64,000 nt of DNA, taken from an uncultured Prevotellaceae bacterium (GTDB lineage Bacteria; Bacteroidota; Bacteroidia; Bacteroidales; Bacteroidaceae). The translations under genes and the position numbers were made by a program. Numbering within the stretch: position 1 is the first letter of the stretch; each line of letters starts with the position of its first letter. This document shows, one piece after another, positions 48,249 through 56,607 of the stretch. The DNA lies in NCBI GenBank assembly GCA_900316585.1, contig ONDM01000009.1, positions 62,001-126,000 on the forward strand, read 5' to 3'. The notes beneath the pieces were generated by a model. The model ran no database searches and was not told the DNA's origin. It saw only the letters and a program-made list of their open reading frames with translations.

Positions 48249-50066
48249 ATGGAGCGTAAGGTTTTACATCTCGGTAAGCTTGCCGATACACAAGCCAAGA
48301 ATAGAGGTTCACAAGAGGCTATCCGATATAGGGATGATGCAACAGGAACTTGGCAGCCTGTCACATGGACGCAATTTGCTGATAATGTAAATCAGTTGGC
48401 TTGTGCCATGTTGGCAAATGGGGTAAAGCACCAGGAAAATATGGGTATTTTCTCTCAAAATATGGCAAGGGGGATATATACTGATTTTGCTGCCTTCAGC
48501 ATTGGTGCTGTTACCATTCCTCTTTATGCTACTAGTTCAGAGACTCAGGTTCAATACATTGTGAATGATGCTAGAATACGTTATCTTTTTGTTGGTGAAC
48601 AGCAGCAGTATGATACGGCATTCCGGGCCCATTCTCTTTGTCCTACGTTACATAAATTGATTATTTATGATTCAAAGGTAGTTAGGAATCCTCAAGACAA
48701 GACTTCTGTTTACTATGCTGATTTCTTGAAAGTGGATGAAAAGACAATAGGAAAATATCAAGAGTTGTTGAAGGAAAGGAAGGCTAATCTAAATGATGAT
48801 GATATAGCAAATATCTTATATACTTCAGGGACTACGGGCGAGTCCAAAGGTGTAATCCTTAAACATTCTAATTATATTGGTCAATTTGAGGCACATTTTA
48901 AAGTTCTTAAATTCTTGACCTGGCCTAATATGACTTCCATGGATTTCCTGCCATTGACTCATGTGTTTGAACGGGGTTGGAGCTTCCTATGCTTGTGTGC
49001 AGGTGTTGTTGTCTGTGTGAATACAGATCCTCATGCCATTTTGCAGTCTATACAGGAAGTTCATCCTAATGCCATGTGTGCTGTCCCTCGTTTTTGGGAG
49101 AAAGTGTATGATGGCGTAAATGCCAAGATTGCTGGTATGAGTTCAGTCATGCAGAAAGTGGTGAAGAGTGCTCTAAAAGTAGGTCGTGAGTACAATATCG
49201 AATACGTTTTGAAACGGAAAACGGCACCTATTTCTTTATCTTTGAAATACCGGTTCTATGATAAACTGGTATTTCAGAAGCTTAAGAGAGCAATTGGTAT
49301 GGATAATGCTTTGTTCCTTCCTACGGCTGGTGCTCCTATTCCTCCTACTATTGAGGAGTTTATCCACTCTGTTGGCATTGGGTTAGTTGCAGGTTATGGT
49401 TTGACTGAATCTTTGGCTACAGTTAGTTGTGACCATGGTGTAAAGACACTTGGCTCTGTTGGTCGCCCGTTGCCTGGCATTGAGGTCAAGATTGGTGAGA
49501 ATGATGAAATTTTGATAAAGGGTCCAGGCGTGACTTGTGGCTACTACAAGAAAGAATCTGCTACACGCGAGGCATTCGATAAGGACGGATATTTCCATAC
49601 GGGTGATGCTGGCTATTTAAAAGATGGTGAGTTATTTATTACTGATCGCATCAAGGATTTGTTTAAAACCTCTAATGGTAAGTATATCTCTCCTCAGGTG
49701 TTGGAAGGAAGGCTTTGTGTGGATAAGTATATTGAACAATTGGCTGTTATTGCCGAGCAGCGCAAGTTTGTATCGGCATTGATTATTCCTGCCTATGATG
49801 AGCTAAAAGCTTATGCAGCAGAACATAAGATAGAGTATAAAGATATGAAGGATCTTTGCCAGAATAAAGAGATCAATCAGATGATAAAGACTCGTATAGA
49901 TACTCTACAGCAGACTTTTGCTGCTTATGAGCAGATTAAACGTTTCACTTTGTTGCCTGAACCATTCACGATAGACAAGGGGGAATTGACGAATACCCTG
50001 AAGATTAGAAGGCAAGTACTATTGAAGAACTACTCTGAGGAGATAGATAAAATGTACGAAGCATAA
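48249..50066 (+). CDS. Long-chain fatty-acid--CoA ligase
   Basis: A 605-residue AMP-binding enzyme that activates fatty acids to acyl-CoA in two steps through an acyl-adenylate. The P-loop is YTSGTTGESKG. GYGLTESLATVS, the DGYFHTGDAGYLKDGELFI-type block and ITDRIKDLFKTSNGKYI are the remaining adenylation motifs, of the FAA1/AMP-binding type without a PCP domain. It starts 18 bp after the M20 gene and 16 bp before prfB. It probably allows use of exogenous fatty acids for membrane lipids. Confidence 0.92.
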   Translation: MERKVLHLGKLADTQAKNRGSQEAIRYRDDATGTWQPVTWTQFADNVNQLACAMLANGVKHQENMGIFSQNMARGIYTDFAAFSIGAVTIPLYATSSETQVQYIVNDARIRYLFVGEQQQYDTAFRAHSLCPTLHKLIIYDSKVVRNPQDKTSVYYADFLKVDEKTIGKYQELLKERKANLNDDDIANILYTSGTTGESKGVILKHSNYIGQFEAHFKVLKFLTWPNMTSMDFLPLTHVFERGWSFLCLCAGVVVCVNTDPHAILQSIQEVHPNAMCAVPRFWEKVYDGVNAKIAGMSSVMQKVVKSALKVGREYNIEYVLKRKTAPISLSLKYRFYDKLVFQKLKRAIGMDNALFLPTAGAPIPPTIEEFIHSVGIGLVAGYGLTESLATVSCDHGVKTLGSVGRPLPGIEVKIGENDEILIKGPGVTCGYYKKESATREAFDKDGYFHTGDAGYLKDGELFITDRIKDLFKTSNGKYISPQVLEGRLCVDKYIEQLAVIAEQRKFVSALIIPAYDELKAYAAEHKIEYKDMKDLCQNKEINQMIKTRIDTLQQTFAAYEQIKRFTLLPEPFTIDKGELTNTLKIRRQVLLKNYSEEIDKMYEA

Positions 50067-50082
50067 TTAGTAAAAAGAGAAG

Positions 50083-51198
50083 ATGATAACAATTGAACAA
50101 CTGAAAGGCATAAAGGAGCGTACTGAGGACCTTTACCGGTACCTTGGCATCGAGAGTAAACAAATAGAGGTAGAAGAGGAACAATTGCGTACGCAAGCTC
50201 CAGGCTTTTGGGATGATGCAAAGGCTGCAGAGGCTCAAATGAAAAAAGTTAAAGGGCTCCAGTCGTGGATAGATGGCTATAAGGAAGTTAAGACCTTAGT
50301 GGAAGAGGCAGATGCCGCTTTTGAATTCTATAAAGAGGAATTGGTTTCAGAAGTAGAGGTGGATGAGGCTTACTTGAAAGCTGCGTCTGCAGTGGAAGCC
50401 CTGGAATTGAAAAATATGCTGCGCAGTGAGGCTGATAAGATGGACTGCGTGCTCAAGATTAATGCTGGAGCAGGTGGCACTGAGGCACAGGATTGGGCGC
50501 AGATGCTGATGCGTATGTATATGCGCTATGCAGAGACTCATGGGTACAAGTGTTCTGTTGCTAACCTATTGGAAGGTGATGATGCAGGAATAAAGACTTG
50601 TACATTGAATATAGAGGGGCCATTTGCCTATGGCTATTTGAAAAGTGAAAATGGCGTGCATCGCTTAGTTCGTGTTTCACCATATAATGCACAGGGTAAG
50701 CGCATGACTTCTTTTACTTCGGTGTTTGTCACACCTCTTGTTGACGATTCCATTGAAGTTAATATAGAACCAGCACGAATCAGTTGGGATACTTTTCGTA
50801 GTGGTGGTGCTGGTGGTCAGAACGTGAATAAGGTAGAATCGGGCGTTCGCTTGCGTTATCAGTATAAGGACCCTTATACAGGAGAGGAAGAAGAAATCTT
50901 AATTGAGAATACTGAGACTCGTGATCAGCCAAAGAATAAGGAAAATGCCTTGCGTCTGTTACGTTCGATGCTATATGATAAGGAAATGCAGCATCGTATG
51001 GCCGAACAGGCCAAGGTCGAGGCTGGTAAGAAGAAAATAGAATGGGGCAGCCAGATTAGAAGTTATGTTTTTGATGATCGCCGTGTAAAAGACCATCGTA
51101 CAAATTATCAGACTAGTGATGTTAATGGTGTGATGGATGGCAAAATTGATGAGTTTATCAAAGCTTACCTTATGGAGTTCAGTGATTCAAAAGAGTAA
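50083..51198 (+). CDS. prfB: Peptide chain release factor 2
   Basis: Class I release factor for UAA and UGA codons. The 371-residue protein is read in one uninterrupted frame; the E. coli-type programmed +1 frameshift site (CTT TGA) is absent, with CTT GGC ATC at the matching place after YRYL. The catalytic GGQ is in SGGAGGQNVNKVES. The stop-codon-recognition tripeptide that is SPF in E. coli RF2 is SPY here (VRVSPYNAQGKRMTSF). It lies between the acyl-CoA ligase and CYTH genes; the spacing to CYTH is one base. Confidence 0.95.
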   Translation: MITIEQLKGIKERTEDLYRYLGIESKQIEVEEEQLRTQAPGFWDDAKAAEAQMKKVKGLQSWIDGYKEVKTLVEEADAAFEFYKEELVSEVEVDEAYLKAASAVEALELKNMLRSEADKMDCVLKINAGAGGTEAQDWAQMLMRMYMRYAETHGYKCSVANLLEGDDAGIKTCTLNIEGPFAYGYLKSENGVHRLVRVSPYNAQGKRMTSFTSVFVTPLVDDSIEVNIEPARISWDTFRSGGAGGQNVNKVESGVRLRYQYKDPYTGEEEEILIENTETRDQPKNKENALRLLRSMLYDKEMQHRMAEQAKVEAGKKKIEWGSQIRSYVFDDRRVKDHRTNYQTSDVNGVMDGKIDEFIKAYLMEFSDSKE

Positions 51199-51199
51199 T

Positions 51200-51679
51200 A
51201 TGGGAAAGGAAATTGAACGTAAGTTTCTAGTTACAGGTCCTTTTAAGGATAAGGCATATTCTTCTACACGTATCGTGCAAGGATATATTTGTCATGGTGG
51301 TGGTCGTACTGTCCGTGTCCGTTTACGTAATGAAAAGGGTTATCTTACAATTAAAGGCCCTTCCATTGATGGAGGATTGTCACGCTATGAGTTTGAGATA
51401 GAAATCAGTTTCCGTGATGCGATGGATTTGATGAAACTCTGTAAAGATGGATATATTGACAAGACGCGTTATTTGGTCAAAAGTGGCAAACATACCTTTG
51501 AGGTGGATGAATTTTATGGAGATAACGAAGGCTTAATTATGGCTGAAGTAGAATTGGAATATGAGAATGAGCCTTATGAAAAGCCAGATTTTATAGGGAA
51601 AGAAGTAACGGGAGATCGTAGATTCTATAATGGTTCTCTATTGACTTATCCTTTCAATCTTTGGAAAGATTCTATTTGA
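51200..51679 (+). CDS. CYTH-domain protein (triphosphate tunnel enzyme)
   Basis: A 159-residue cytoplasmic protein starting MGKEIERKFLV, the E-x-E-x-K signature of CYTH/triphosphate-tunnel metalloenzymes. Downstream basic and acidic strands (VRVRLRNEKGYLTIKGP, FEVDEFYGDNEGL, AEVELEYENE) complete the tunnel. Members act as inorganic triphosphatases, thiamine triphosphatases or adenylate cyclases; bacterial short forms are mostly triphosphatases. The ATG at 51200 was chosen since a longer frame overlaps prfB. It ends 8 bp inside the convergent VanZ-like gene. Confidence 0.9.
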   Translation: MGKEIERKFLVTGPFKDKAYSSTRIVQGYICHGGGRTVRVRLRNEKGYLTIKGPSIDGGLSRYEFEIEISFRDAMDLMKLCKDGYIDKTRYLVKSGKHTFEVDEFYGDNEGLIMAEVELEYENEPYEKPDFIGKEVTGDRRFYNGSLLTYPFNLWKDSI

Positions 51680-52070
51680 CAATAAACTTTCTATAAAGAA
51701 GTGAACCAAAAATGGCGGCTAGTATTACCCCAATAATATTGGCCGCAAAATCCATCCAGTCGCCACTTCGCAAACCTCCAGTGCAGTATTCTTGGAGGAG
51801 TTCTAGAATACCGCTCATTAGAATAGGCATAATTACGGCTCCAATAAGAAGCCTGTTTTTATCTGCTTTTTCTTTATGTTTAAGGTAATATTCTATCCAG
51901 ATGATGCTACATGTTCCTAAATACATAATTATGTGTGTCCATTTATCTATAAAAGGAACTTCTTCTGACAACTTTATCTCGGGAACTGGCATTAAACATA
52001 AAACCCAAATAAGAGCGATACAAAATAAACTGAATCTGTAGCTTTTTATGTAACTTTTAGTCATTTTCAT
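51672..52070 (-). CDS. VanZ-like membrane protein
   Basis: A protein of 132 residues (start MKMTKSYIK at 52070; an ATG two codons later is also possible). It has four hydrophobic segments and the VanZ-family pieces FIDKWTHIIMYLG and SGILELLQEYCTGGLRSGDWMDFAANIIG. VanZ relatives are small inner-membrane proteins; the founder gives low-level teicoplanin resistance, but most have no known role. The gene is monocistronic, convergent with CYTH (8-bp overlap) and divergent from the NSS transporters. Confidence 0.85.
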   Translation of the reverse strand: MKMTKSYIKSYRFSLFCIALIWVLCLMPVPEIKLSEEVPFIDKWTHIIMYLGTCSIIWIEYYLKHKEKADKNRLLIGAVIMPILMSGILELLQEYCTGGLRSGDWMDFAANIIGVILAAIFGSLLYRKFIVK

Positions 52071-52078
52071 CTTTCTTT

Positions 52079-52111
52079 TTTGCAAATTTAGCGCAAAAAT
52101 ACTTACATTTG
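52079..52111 (+). promoter_or_regulatory. Promoter of the NSS transporter pair
   Basis: TTTG (52079-52082), a 21-bp spacer and TACATTTG (52104-52111), 41 bp before the ATG. On the opposite strand two -7-like boxes, TATTTTTG at 52094-52101 and TAAATTTG at 52083-52090, may serve the VanZ-like gene. Confidence 0.6.
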
Positions 52112-52152
52112 CAAGCTATAAGAGAGATTTTAGTTTGAATTTATAAATAATT

Positions 52153-53547
52153 ATGTCAAATAATTCTGATCAGGCAGGGTTTGCTAGTAAGCTTGGTGCT
52201 ATATTGGCTGCGGCAGGCTCAGCAGTAGGTTTGGGGAATATCTGGCGTTTTCCTACTGAAACTGGAACAAATGGTGGCGCTGCATTTATATTGATTTATA
52301 TATTCTTCATGCTTTTTATGGCTATGCCTATCATGATTGCTGAATTTACTATCGGTCGTCATGGTCAAAGCGATGTATCCCACTCATTCCTTAAAATGAG
52401 TGGGAATAGAAAAATGTGGAAATTTATGGGACTTATTCCTGTTATATCTGGTTTCCTGGTTTTGAGTTATTATGCAGTGGTTGCTGGCTGGACCCTTGAG
52501 TATGCCATTCAAGCAGGTATGAATGATTTTGCAGGGAAATCCGCAGCTGAGTATGCATCCGATTTTGCTGCTTTTTCTTCCAATCCTTTTAAACCATTGA
52601 TGTGGCTTTTCTTTATTCTGGCTTTGACTTTTGGAATAGTGGCTATGGGTGTACAAAAAGGTATTGAACGTGGTGCCAAAATTATGATGCCTATTCTATT
52701 TGTCTTTTTGGCAATTCTTGTAATATGTTCGTTGACATTGCCAGATGCTTCCAAGGGATTAACCTTCTTATTGGAACCTGACTTTTCCAAAGTGACGGGG
52801 GCCACTTGTCTTTCGGCTATGGGGCAGGCTTTCTTTTCCTTGAGTGTAGGTCTCTGTTGCTTGTGTACATATGCTTGTTATTTCAGAAAAGATTTAGATC
52901 TCATACGTGATGGTTTTGGTGTTGCTACCATTGATACGTTGGTTGCCCTTATGTCTGGTTTGATGATCTTTCCTGCGGTCTATTCTATTCCTGGTTTATC
53001 ACCTGATGCAGGGCCTTCTTTGGTATTCATCACTTTGCCGAATGTTTTCCAGCAAGCTTTTGGAGATTTACCTGCTGTAGCTTATGTGTTTTCTCTAATG
53101 TTCTACGTTTTGTTGGTCATGGCTGCACTGACATCTTCAATCTCTATGTTGGAAATGGCTGAGGCTTATTTTATAAAACGTTTTAAAGTAAGTCGTTTTA
53201 AGTCCTCCATGGTTGTTAGCATTGTTTGTTTCCTGTTGGGTTCTGCATGCTCTCTTTCTTTTGGAGTTTGGAAGGATGTAACCATTTTTGGTATGGGCTT
53301 TTTTGATTTATTCGATTTTTTGGTAGCGAAATTTCTGATGCCGATAGGAAGTGCTTTGATTTGTATTTTTTTAGGATGGGTAGTTGACGAAAAGGTGCTT
53401 CGTGCTGAAATAACCAATGAAGGAACATTGAGGCAGCCCCTATATCCTGTATTCCGATTTATCATACGTTATTTTGCCCCATTATGTATTATCTTGATTT
53501 TTTTGAATGAATTGGGGGTTTTTAAAGTTCTTTCTGGATTATTGTAA
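52153..53547 (+). CDS. Sodium-dependent transporter, NSS (SNF) family, copy 1
   Basis: A 464-residue inner-membrane symporter of the neurotransmitter:sodium symporter family with about 11-12 helices. The helix-1 signature AAGSAVGLGNIWRFPTETGTNGG-like region (AAAGSAVGLGNIWRFP) holds the Na+ and substrate site. GVQKGIERGAKIMMP (helix 5-6) and GQAFFSLSVGLCCLCTYACY (helix 6) are also family features. Bacterial members carry amino acids; the substrate cannot be read from sequence. It overlaps or abuts the second copy by one base (TAATG). Confidence 0.93.
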   Translation: MSNNSDQAGFASKLGAILAAAGSAVGLGNIWRFPTETGTNGGAAFILIYIFFMLFMAMPIMIAEFTIGRHGQSDVSHSFLKMSGNRKMWKFMGLIPVISGFLVLSYYAVVAGWTLEYAIQAGMNDFAGKSAAEYASDFAAFSSNPFKPLMWLFFILALTFGIVAMGVQKGIERGAKIMMPILFVFLAILVICSLTLPDASKGLTFLLEPDFSKVTGATCLSAMGQAFFSLSVGLCCLCTYACYFRKDLDLIRDGFGVATIDTLVALMSGLMIFPAVYSIPGLSPDAGPSLVFITLPNVFQQAFGDLPAVAYVFSLMFYVLLVMAALTSSISMLEMAEAYFIKRFKVSRFKSSMVVSIVCFLLGSACSLSFGVWKDVTIFGMGFFDLFDFLVAKFLMPIGSALICIFLGWVVDEKVLRAEITNEGTLRQPLYPVFRFIIRYFAPLCIILIFLNELGVFKVLSGLL

Positions 53548-53564
53548 TGCTAGCTGGATTATTT

Positions 53565-54932
53565 ATGGAAAATAAAAGAACGAATTTTGGGAGTAAAGTA
53601 GGAGCAGTTTTGGCTGCAGCTGGTTCTGCAATTGGTTTGGGAAACGTGTGGCGATTCCCATATGAGACTGGGCAGAATGGTGGTGCCGCATTTCTGATTA
53701 TTTATCTTGCATGTATAATTATTATAGGTGTTCCCTTGATGGTGGCTGAATTTGCAGTGGGACGTAGGAGTAGGACAAATAACTTTCGTGCATTTCCTGT
53801 TTTGGGGGCTAAGGGCCCTTGGAGGTATGTGGGATTCCTTTGTGTTTTGACAGGCTGGCTCATTCTCTGTTATTATGCTGTAGTATTAGGCTGGACATTG
53901 GAATATGTCTATCAAGCAGGTTCAAATGGTCTTGCAGGGAAGACTGCGGAACAGTATACTGCAGATTTCTCTAACTTTGTTAGTGACCCAGTTCAGCCGA
54001 TTATTTATTTTTTCATAGCTGTAATACTTACTCTTGGTGTGGTATTGATGGGTGTTCAGAAGGGTATTGAACGTGCTTCAAAGGTTATGATGCCTATGTT
54101 GTTTGTTTTTATCTTGATTTTGGTGGTTTGTTCTTTATCTCTACCAAGTGCAATGAAAGGTGTGGATTATTTATTGAATCCTGATTTCAGTGAAATTCAT
54201 CCTGGGACATTCTTGGCTGCCATGGGACAAGCCTTTTTCTCCTTGAGCATAGGCATGGGATGTCTTTGTACTTATGCATCCTATTTTCCTAGGGAGGCTA
54301 ACTTATTTGGAAATGCTTTGAATATCGCCGGCATAGACACTGTGATTGCTATTCTTTCAGGATTGATTATTTTCCCAGCGGCTTATTCTGTTGGTATAGA
54401 GCCAGGATCTGGAGCTTCTTTAGTGTTCATCACATTACCAAACGTGTTCTATCAGGCCTTTAGTGGACTGCCTTGGTTGGCTTATGCATTTTCTTTGATG
54501 TTCTATCTATTGTTGTCCATGGCAGCATTAACGTCTGCGATTTCTTTGCTTGAACCTCCTACATCTTTATTGTCCGAAGAGCTTCATATAAGTCGTAAAA
54601 CTGCTGCTTTGTTAGCAACTTCTTTGGTAATAGTCTTAGGTATTGCTTGCTCACTTTCTATGGGAATTTGGGGTGACTTCAAATTGTTTGGTTTAAATCT
54701 GTTTGATTTCTTTGATTTTGCTACTGCTAAGATTATGCTACCTTTGGGTGGTCTGTTTACTGCTTTGTTCGTAGGTTGGAAGATGAACAAAAAGGCATTG
54801 CTCACTGAACTTTCCAATAATAGGACTCTTCCTCAGTGGGTGGTTCGTTTGTTCTATTTGCTTATTAAGTATTTATTGCCATTGGCTATTATCCTAATTT
54901 TCTTAAATGAGTTGGGTGTTTTTGGATTCTGA
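53565..54932 (+). CDS. Sodium-dependent transporter, NSS family, copy 2
   Basis: A second NSS symporter, 455 residues from the ATG at 53565 (MENKRTNFGSKVG). That start gives the same N-terminal length as copy 1; an ATG at 53547 forming a TAATG overlap is the alternative. AAAGSAIGLGNVWRFPYETG, GVQKGIERASKVMMP and GQAFFSLSIGMGCLCTYASY repeat the motifs of copy 1 closely. The two are tandem paralogues transcribed together. Differences in helix 1 (TETGTN versus YETGQN) and helix 3 hint at different substrates, probably amino acids. A bidirectional terminator follows. Confidence 0.93.
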   Translation: MENKRTNFGSKVGAVLAAAGSAIGLGNVWRFPYETGQNGGAAFLIIYLACIIIIGVPLMVAEFAVGRRSRTNNFRAFPVLGAKGPWRYVGFLCVLTGWLILCYYAVVLGWTLEYVYQAGSNGLAGKTAEQYTADFSNFVSDPVQPIIYFFIAVILTLGVVLMGVQKGIERASKVMMPMLFVFILILVVCSLSLPSAMKGVDYLLNPDFSEIHPGTFLAAMGQAFFSLSIGMGCLCTYASYFPREANLFGNALNIAGIDTVIAILSGLIIFPAAYSVGIEPGSGASLVFITLPNVFYQAFSGLPWLAYAFSLMFYLLLSMAALTSAISLLEPPTSLLSEELHISRKTAALLATSLVIVLGIACSLSMGIWGDFKLFGLNLFDFFDFATAKIMLPLGGLFTALFVGWKMNKKALLTELSNNRTLPQWVVRLFYLLIKYLLPLAIILIFLNELGVFGF

Positions 54933-54950
54933 TTAGATTGATTAAAATAA

Positions 54951-54984
54951 AAAACGGCTTGCCGGAAGGCGAGCCGTTTTCTTT
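54951..54984. terminator. Bidirectional terminator after the NSS pair
   Basis: AAAACGGCTTGCC (54951-54963) pairs with GGCGAGCCGTTTT (54968-54980) with one G-U pair and a GGAA loop. Both flanks are A/T-rich. It separates the transporters from the convergent phosphatase gene. Confidence 0.9.
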
Positions 54985-54998
54985 AAACAAAAGGTTCG

Positions 54999-56390
54999 TT
55001 ATTTCTTGTATCCTGCTGCTTTGGCTATGACTTCAGGAATGTCTATGTTATTCATTCTGCCATGGAAATTTTCAGCTCCTGCACCTATAGCATAGATTGG
55101 CACATAACCGTCAGAGTGTGCAAAACTAGCCCAGGAAACCATGGCAATTTTATTTAATATGTCACGTCCTTTGGCTGCAATCTTGGCATTGTTGCCATAC
55201 CAGTTTTGCTCTGTTCCACCTGCACGGAAAGAATCCTCAAATGTGCTGTGGAGCTCAGCTTCATCTCTCCAGTTTACAGGGACTTTGGTAAAGAGACCAA
55301 AGCAATCACTTAGAATTTTCTTTGCATCTTCCCAAGTAGCGTTTTTATTGTTCTTCTTCAATTCGTTGAAACGCTCTGTAACTTTATCCACACTGCAGGT
55401 TTGATGTTGCAATGCCTGTAGATTCAATTCATAGCGACCATTGCCGGGAACCAGTCCTCCGGTCTCATGGTCTGCTGTAATTACAATCAGAGTTTCTTTA
55501 GGGTGCTTTAGATAGAAGTCGTATGCTACTTGGATAGCTTCATCAAATGCAATGGTTTCATGAATCATGGTAGCTGCATCATCTCCGTGACATGCATGGT
55601 CTATCATACCACCTTCAACCATAAAGAAAAAGCCTTTCTTGTTATCCTTGGTCAGGAAGTTTATACCCATTTCCACAATCTGCTTTAGAGTCAAATCTTT
55701 ATCATTGCGGTCTATTGCATAAGGAATTTCTGTCTTGTTTTTTGCTGCAGCATCCTTTGTCTGAGTCATGATCAATCTTTTGGCTTTCTGCCATTTGGTT
55801 TGAGCCTCTTCATAGCCATAAGCCCAAGTATAGCCATTTTCCTCGCAGAGTTGATGTAAGTCTACTCCATCCTTGGTAGGTTGGAGAAAGTCTGAACCTC
55901 CAAAATAATCCACGTTAGATGAGGCTGCCTGCTTACCTATCTCAAAATAGGAGTTGCGGCTTGCTTGATGAGCATAGAATACAGCAGGAGTAGCATGGTC
56001 AATGCTTACAGATGTACTTATACCTACTTTTTTGCCGCTCTTTTTTGCCCAGTCTGCAATGCTGCTGATAGGTTCAAGCTGAGGATTCATGCCAATTGAG
56101 CCATTTTTTGTTTTCACACCTGTAGCCAATGCTGTACCACCAGCGGCAGAGTCTGTAACATCACTGCTAGCGGAGAAAGAGGTGGCATAAGTTGTGTATG
56201 GGAAGCTAGCGAAACAGAGGGGCTGGATGCCAATTTTTCCTTGAATGTTAGCCAAGTAGGTCTCTGTCACATTTACCTCGTTAAGTCCCATTCCATCACC
56301 AATAAAATAAAATACGTACTTGGCCTTTTGAGCCATGGCGGTAGTTGCGCAAATTAAGCACAGCACTACCAAGATCGAAATTTTTTTCAT
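54999..56390 (-). CDS. Alkaline phosphatase (PhoA-type)
   Basis: A 463-residue exported metalloenzyme that hydrolyses phosphomonoesters. A signal peptide (ending TAMAQ) is followed by FIGDGMG, a metal ligand segment. The nucleophile Ser sits in VTDSAAGGTALATG, VSIDHATPA is the next block, and EGGMIDHACHGDD and ITADHETGGL bring Zn/Mg ligands. It is of the Ser-nucleophile type, not the Thr-nucleophile PafA kind of Flavobacteria. It is monocistronic and has a -7 box (56422-56429). Periplasmic location is inferred from the signal peptide. Confidence 0.93.
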   Translation of the reverse strand: MKKISILVVLCLICATTAMAQKAKYVFYFIGDGMGLNEVNVTETYLANIQGKIGIQPLCFASFPYTTYATSFSASSDVTDSAAGGTALATGVKTKNGSIGMNPQLEPISSIADWAKKSGKKVGISTSVSIDHATPAVFYAHQASRNSYFEIGKQAASSNVDYFGGSDFLQPTKDGVDLHQLCEENGYTWAYGYEEAQTKWQKAKRLIMTQTKDAAAKNKTEIPYAIDRNDKDLTLKQIVEMGINFLTKDNKKGFFFMVEGGMIDHACHGDDAATMIHETIAFDEAIQVAYDFYLKHPKETLIVITADHETGGLVPGNGRYELNLQALQHQTCSVDKVTERFNELKKNNKNATWEDAKKILSDCFGLFTKVPVNWRDEAELHSTFEDSFRAGGTEQNWYGNNAKIAAKGRDILNKIAMVSWASFAHSDGYVPIYAIGAGAENFHGRMNNIDIPEVIAKAAGYKK

Positions 56391-56421
56391 ATTCGGGTAG
56401 TTGTTTGTTTTACTTGTTTTG

Positions 56422-56429
56422 CAAAGATA
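56422..56429 (-). promoter_or_regulatory. -7 promoter box of the alkaline phosphatase gene
   Basis: Minus-strand TATCTTTG, 31 bp before the start. No TTTG is at the proper -33 distance, consistent with an activator, though none is shown. Confidence 0.5.
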
Positions 56430-56471
56430 GTAAAATTCCTCAAAAACACGTTGTTTGTCGAAAAAAAGTCA

Positions 56472-56479
56472 TACCTTTG
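56472..56479 (+). promoter_or_regulatory. -7 promoter box of tRNA-Pro
   Basis: TACCTTTG, 10 bp before the tRNA. A GTTG at 56450-56453 with 18-bp spacing is a weak -33 candidate. Confidence 0.65.
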
Positions 56480-56489
56480 CATCCGCATT

Positions 56490-56562
56490 CGGAAAGTAGC
56501 GCAGTTGGTAGCGCACTACGTTCGGGACGTAGGGGTCGGGAGTTCGAATCTCCTCTTTCCGA
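56490..56562 (+). tRNA. tRNA-Pro (anticodon CGG)
   Basis: A 73-nt tRNA with anticodon stem CTACG/CGTAG around loop TTCGGGA, giving CGG, which reads CCG. The acceptor CGGAAAG pairs with CTTTCCG and has the C1-G72 pair typical of tRNA-Pro. The T-arm contains GTTCGAATC. CCA is not encoded. Confidence 0.95.
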
Positions 56563-56565
56563 CAG

Positions 56566-56600
56566 AAAAGGCGAACCTTTTGGAGGTCCGCCTTTTTTAT
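56566..56600. terminator. Terminator between tRNA-Pro and argD
   Basis: AAAGGCGAACCT (56567-56578) pairs with AGGTCCGCCTTT (56584-56595) with one mismatch, followed by TTTT on the plus strand and TTTTC on the minus strand. It can end both the tRNA and the arg operon. Confidence 0.85.
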
Positions 56601-56607
56601 TGTGAGA

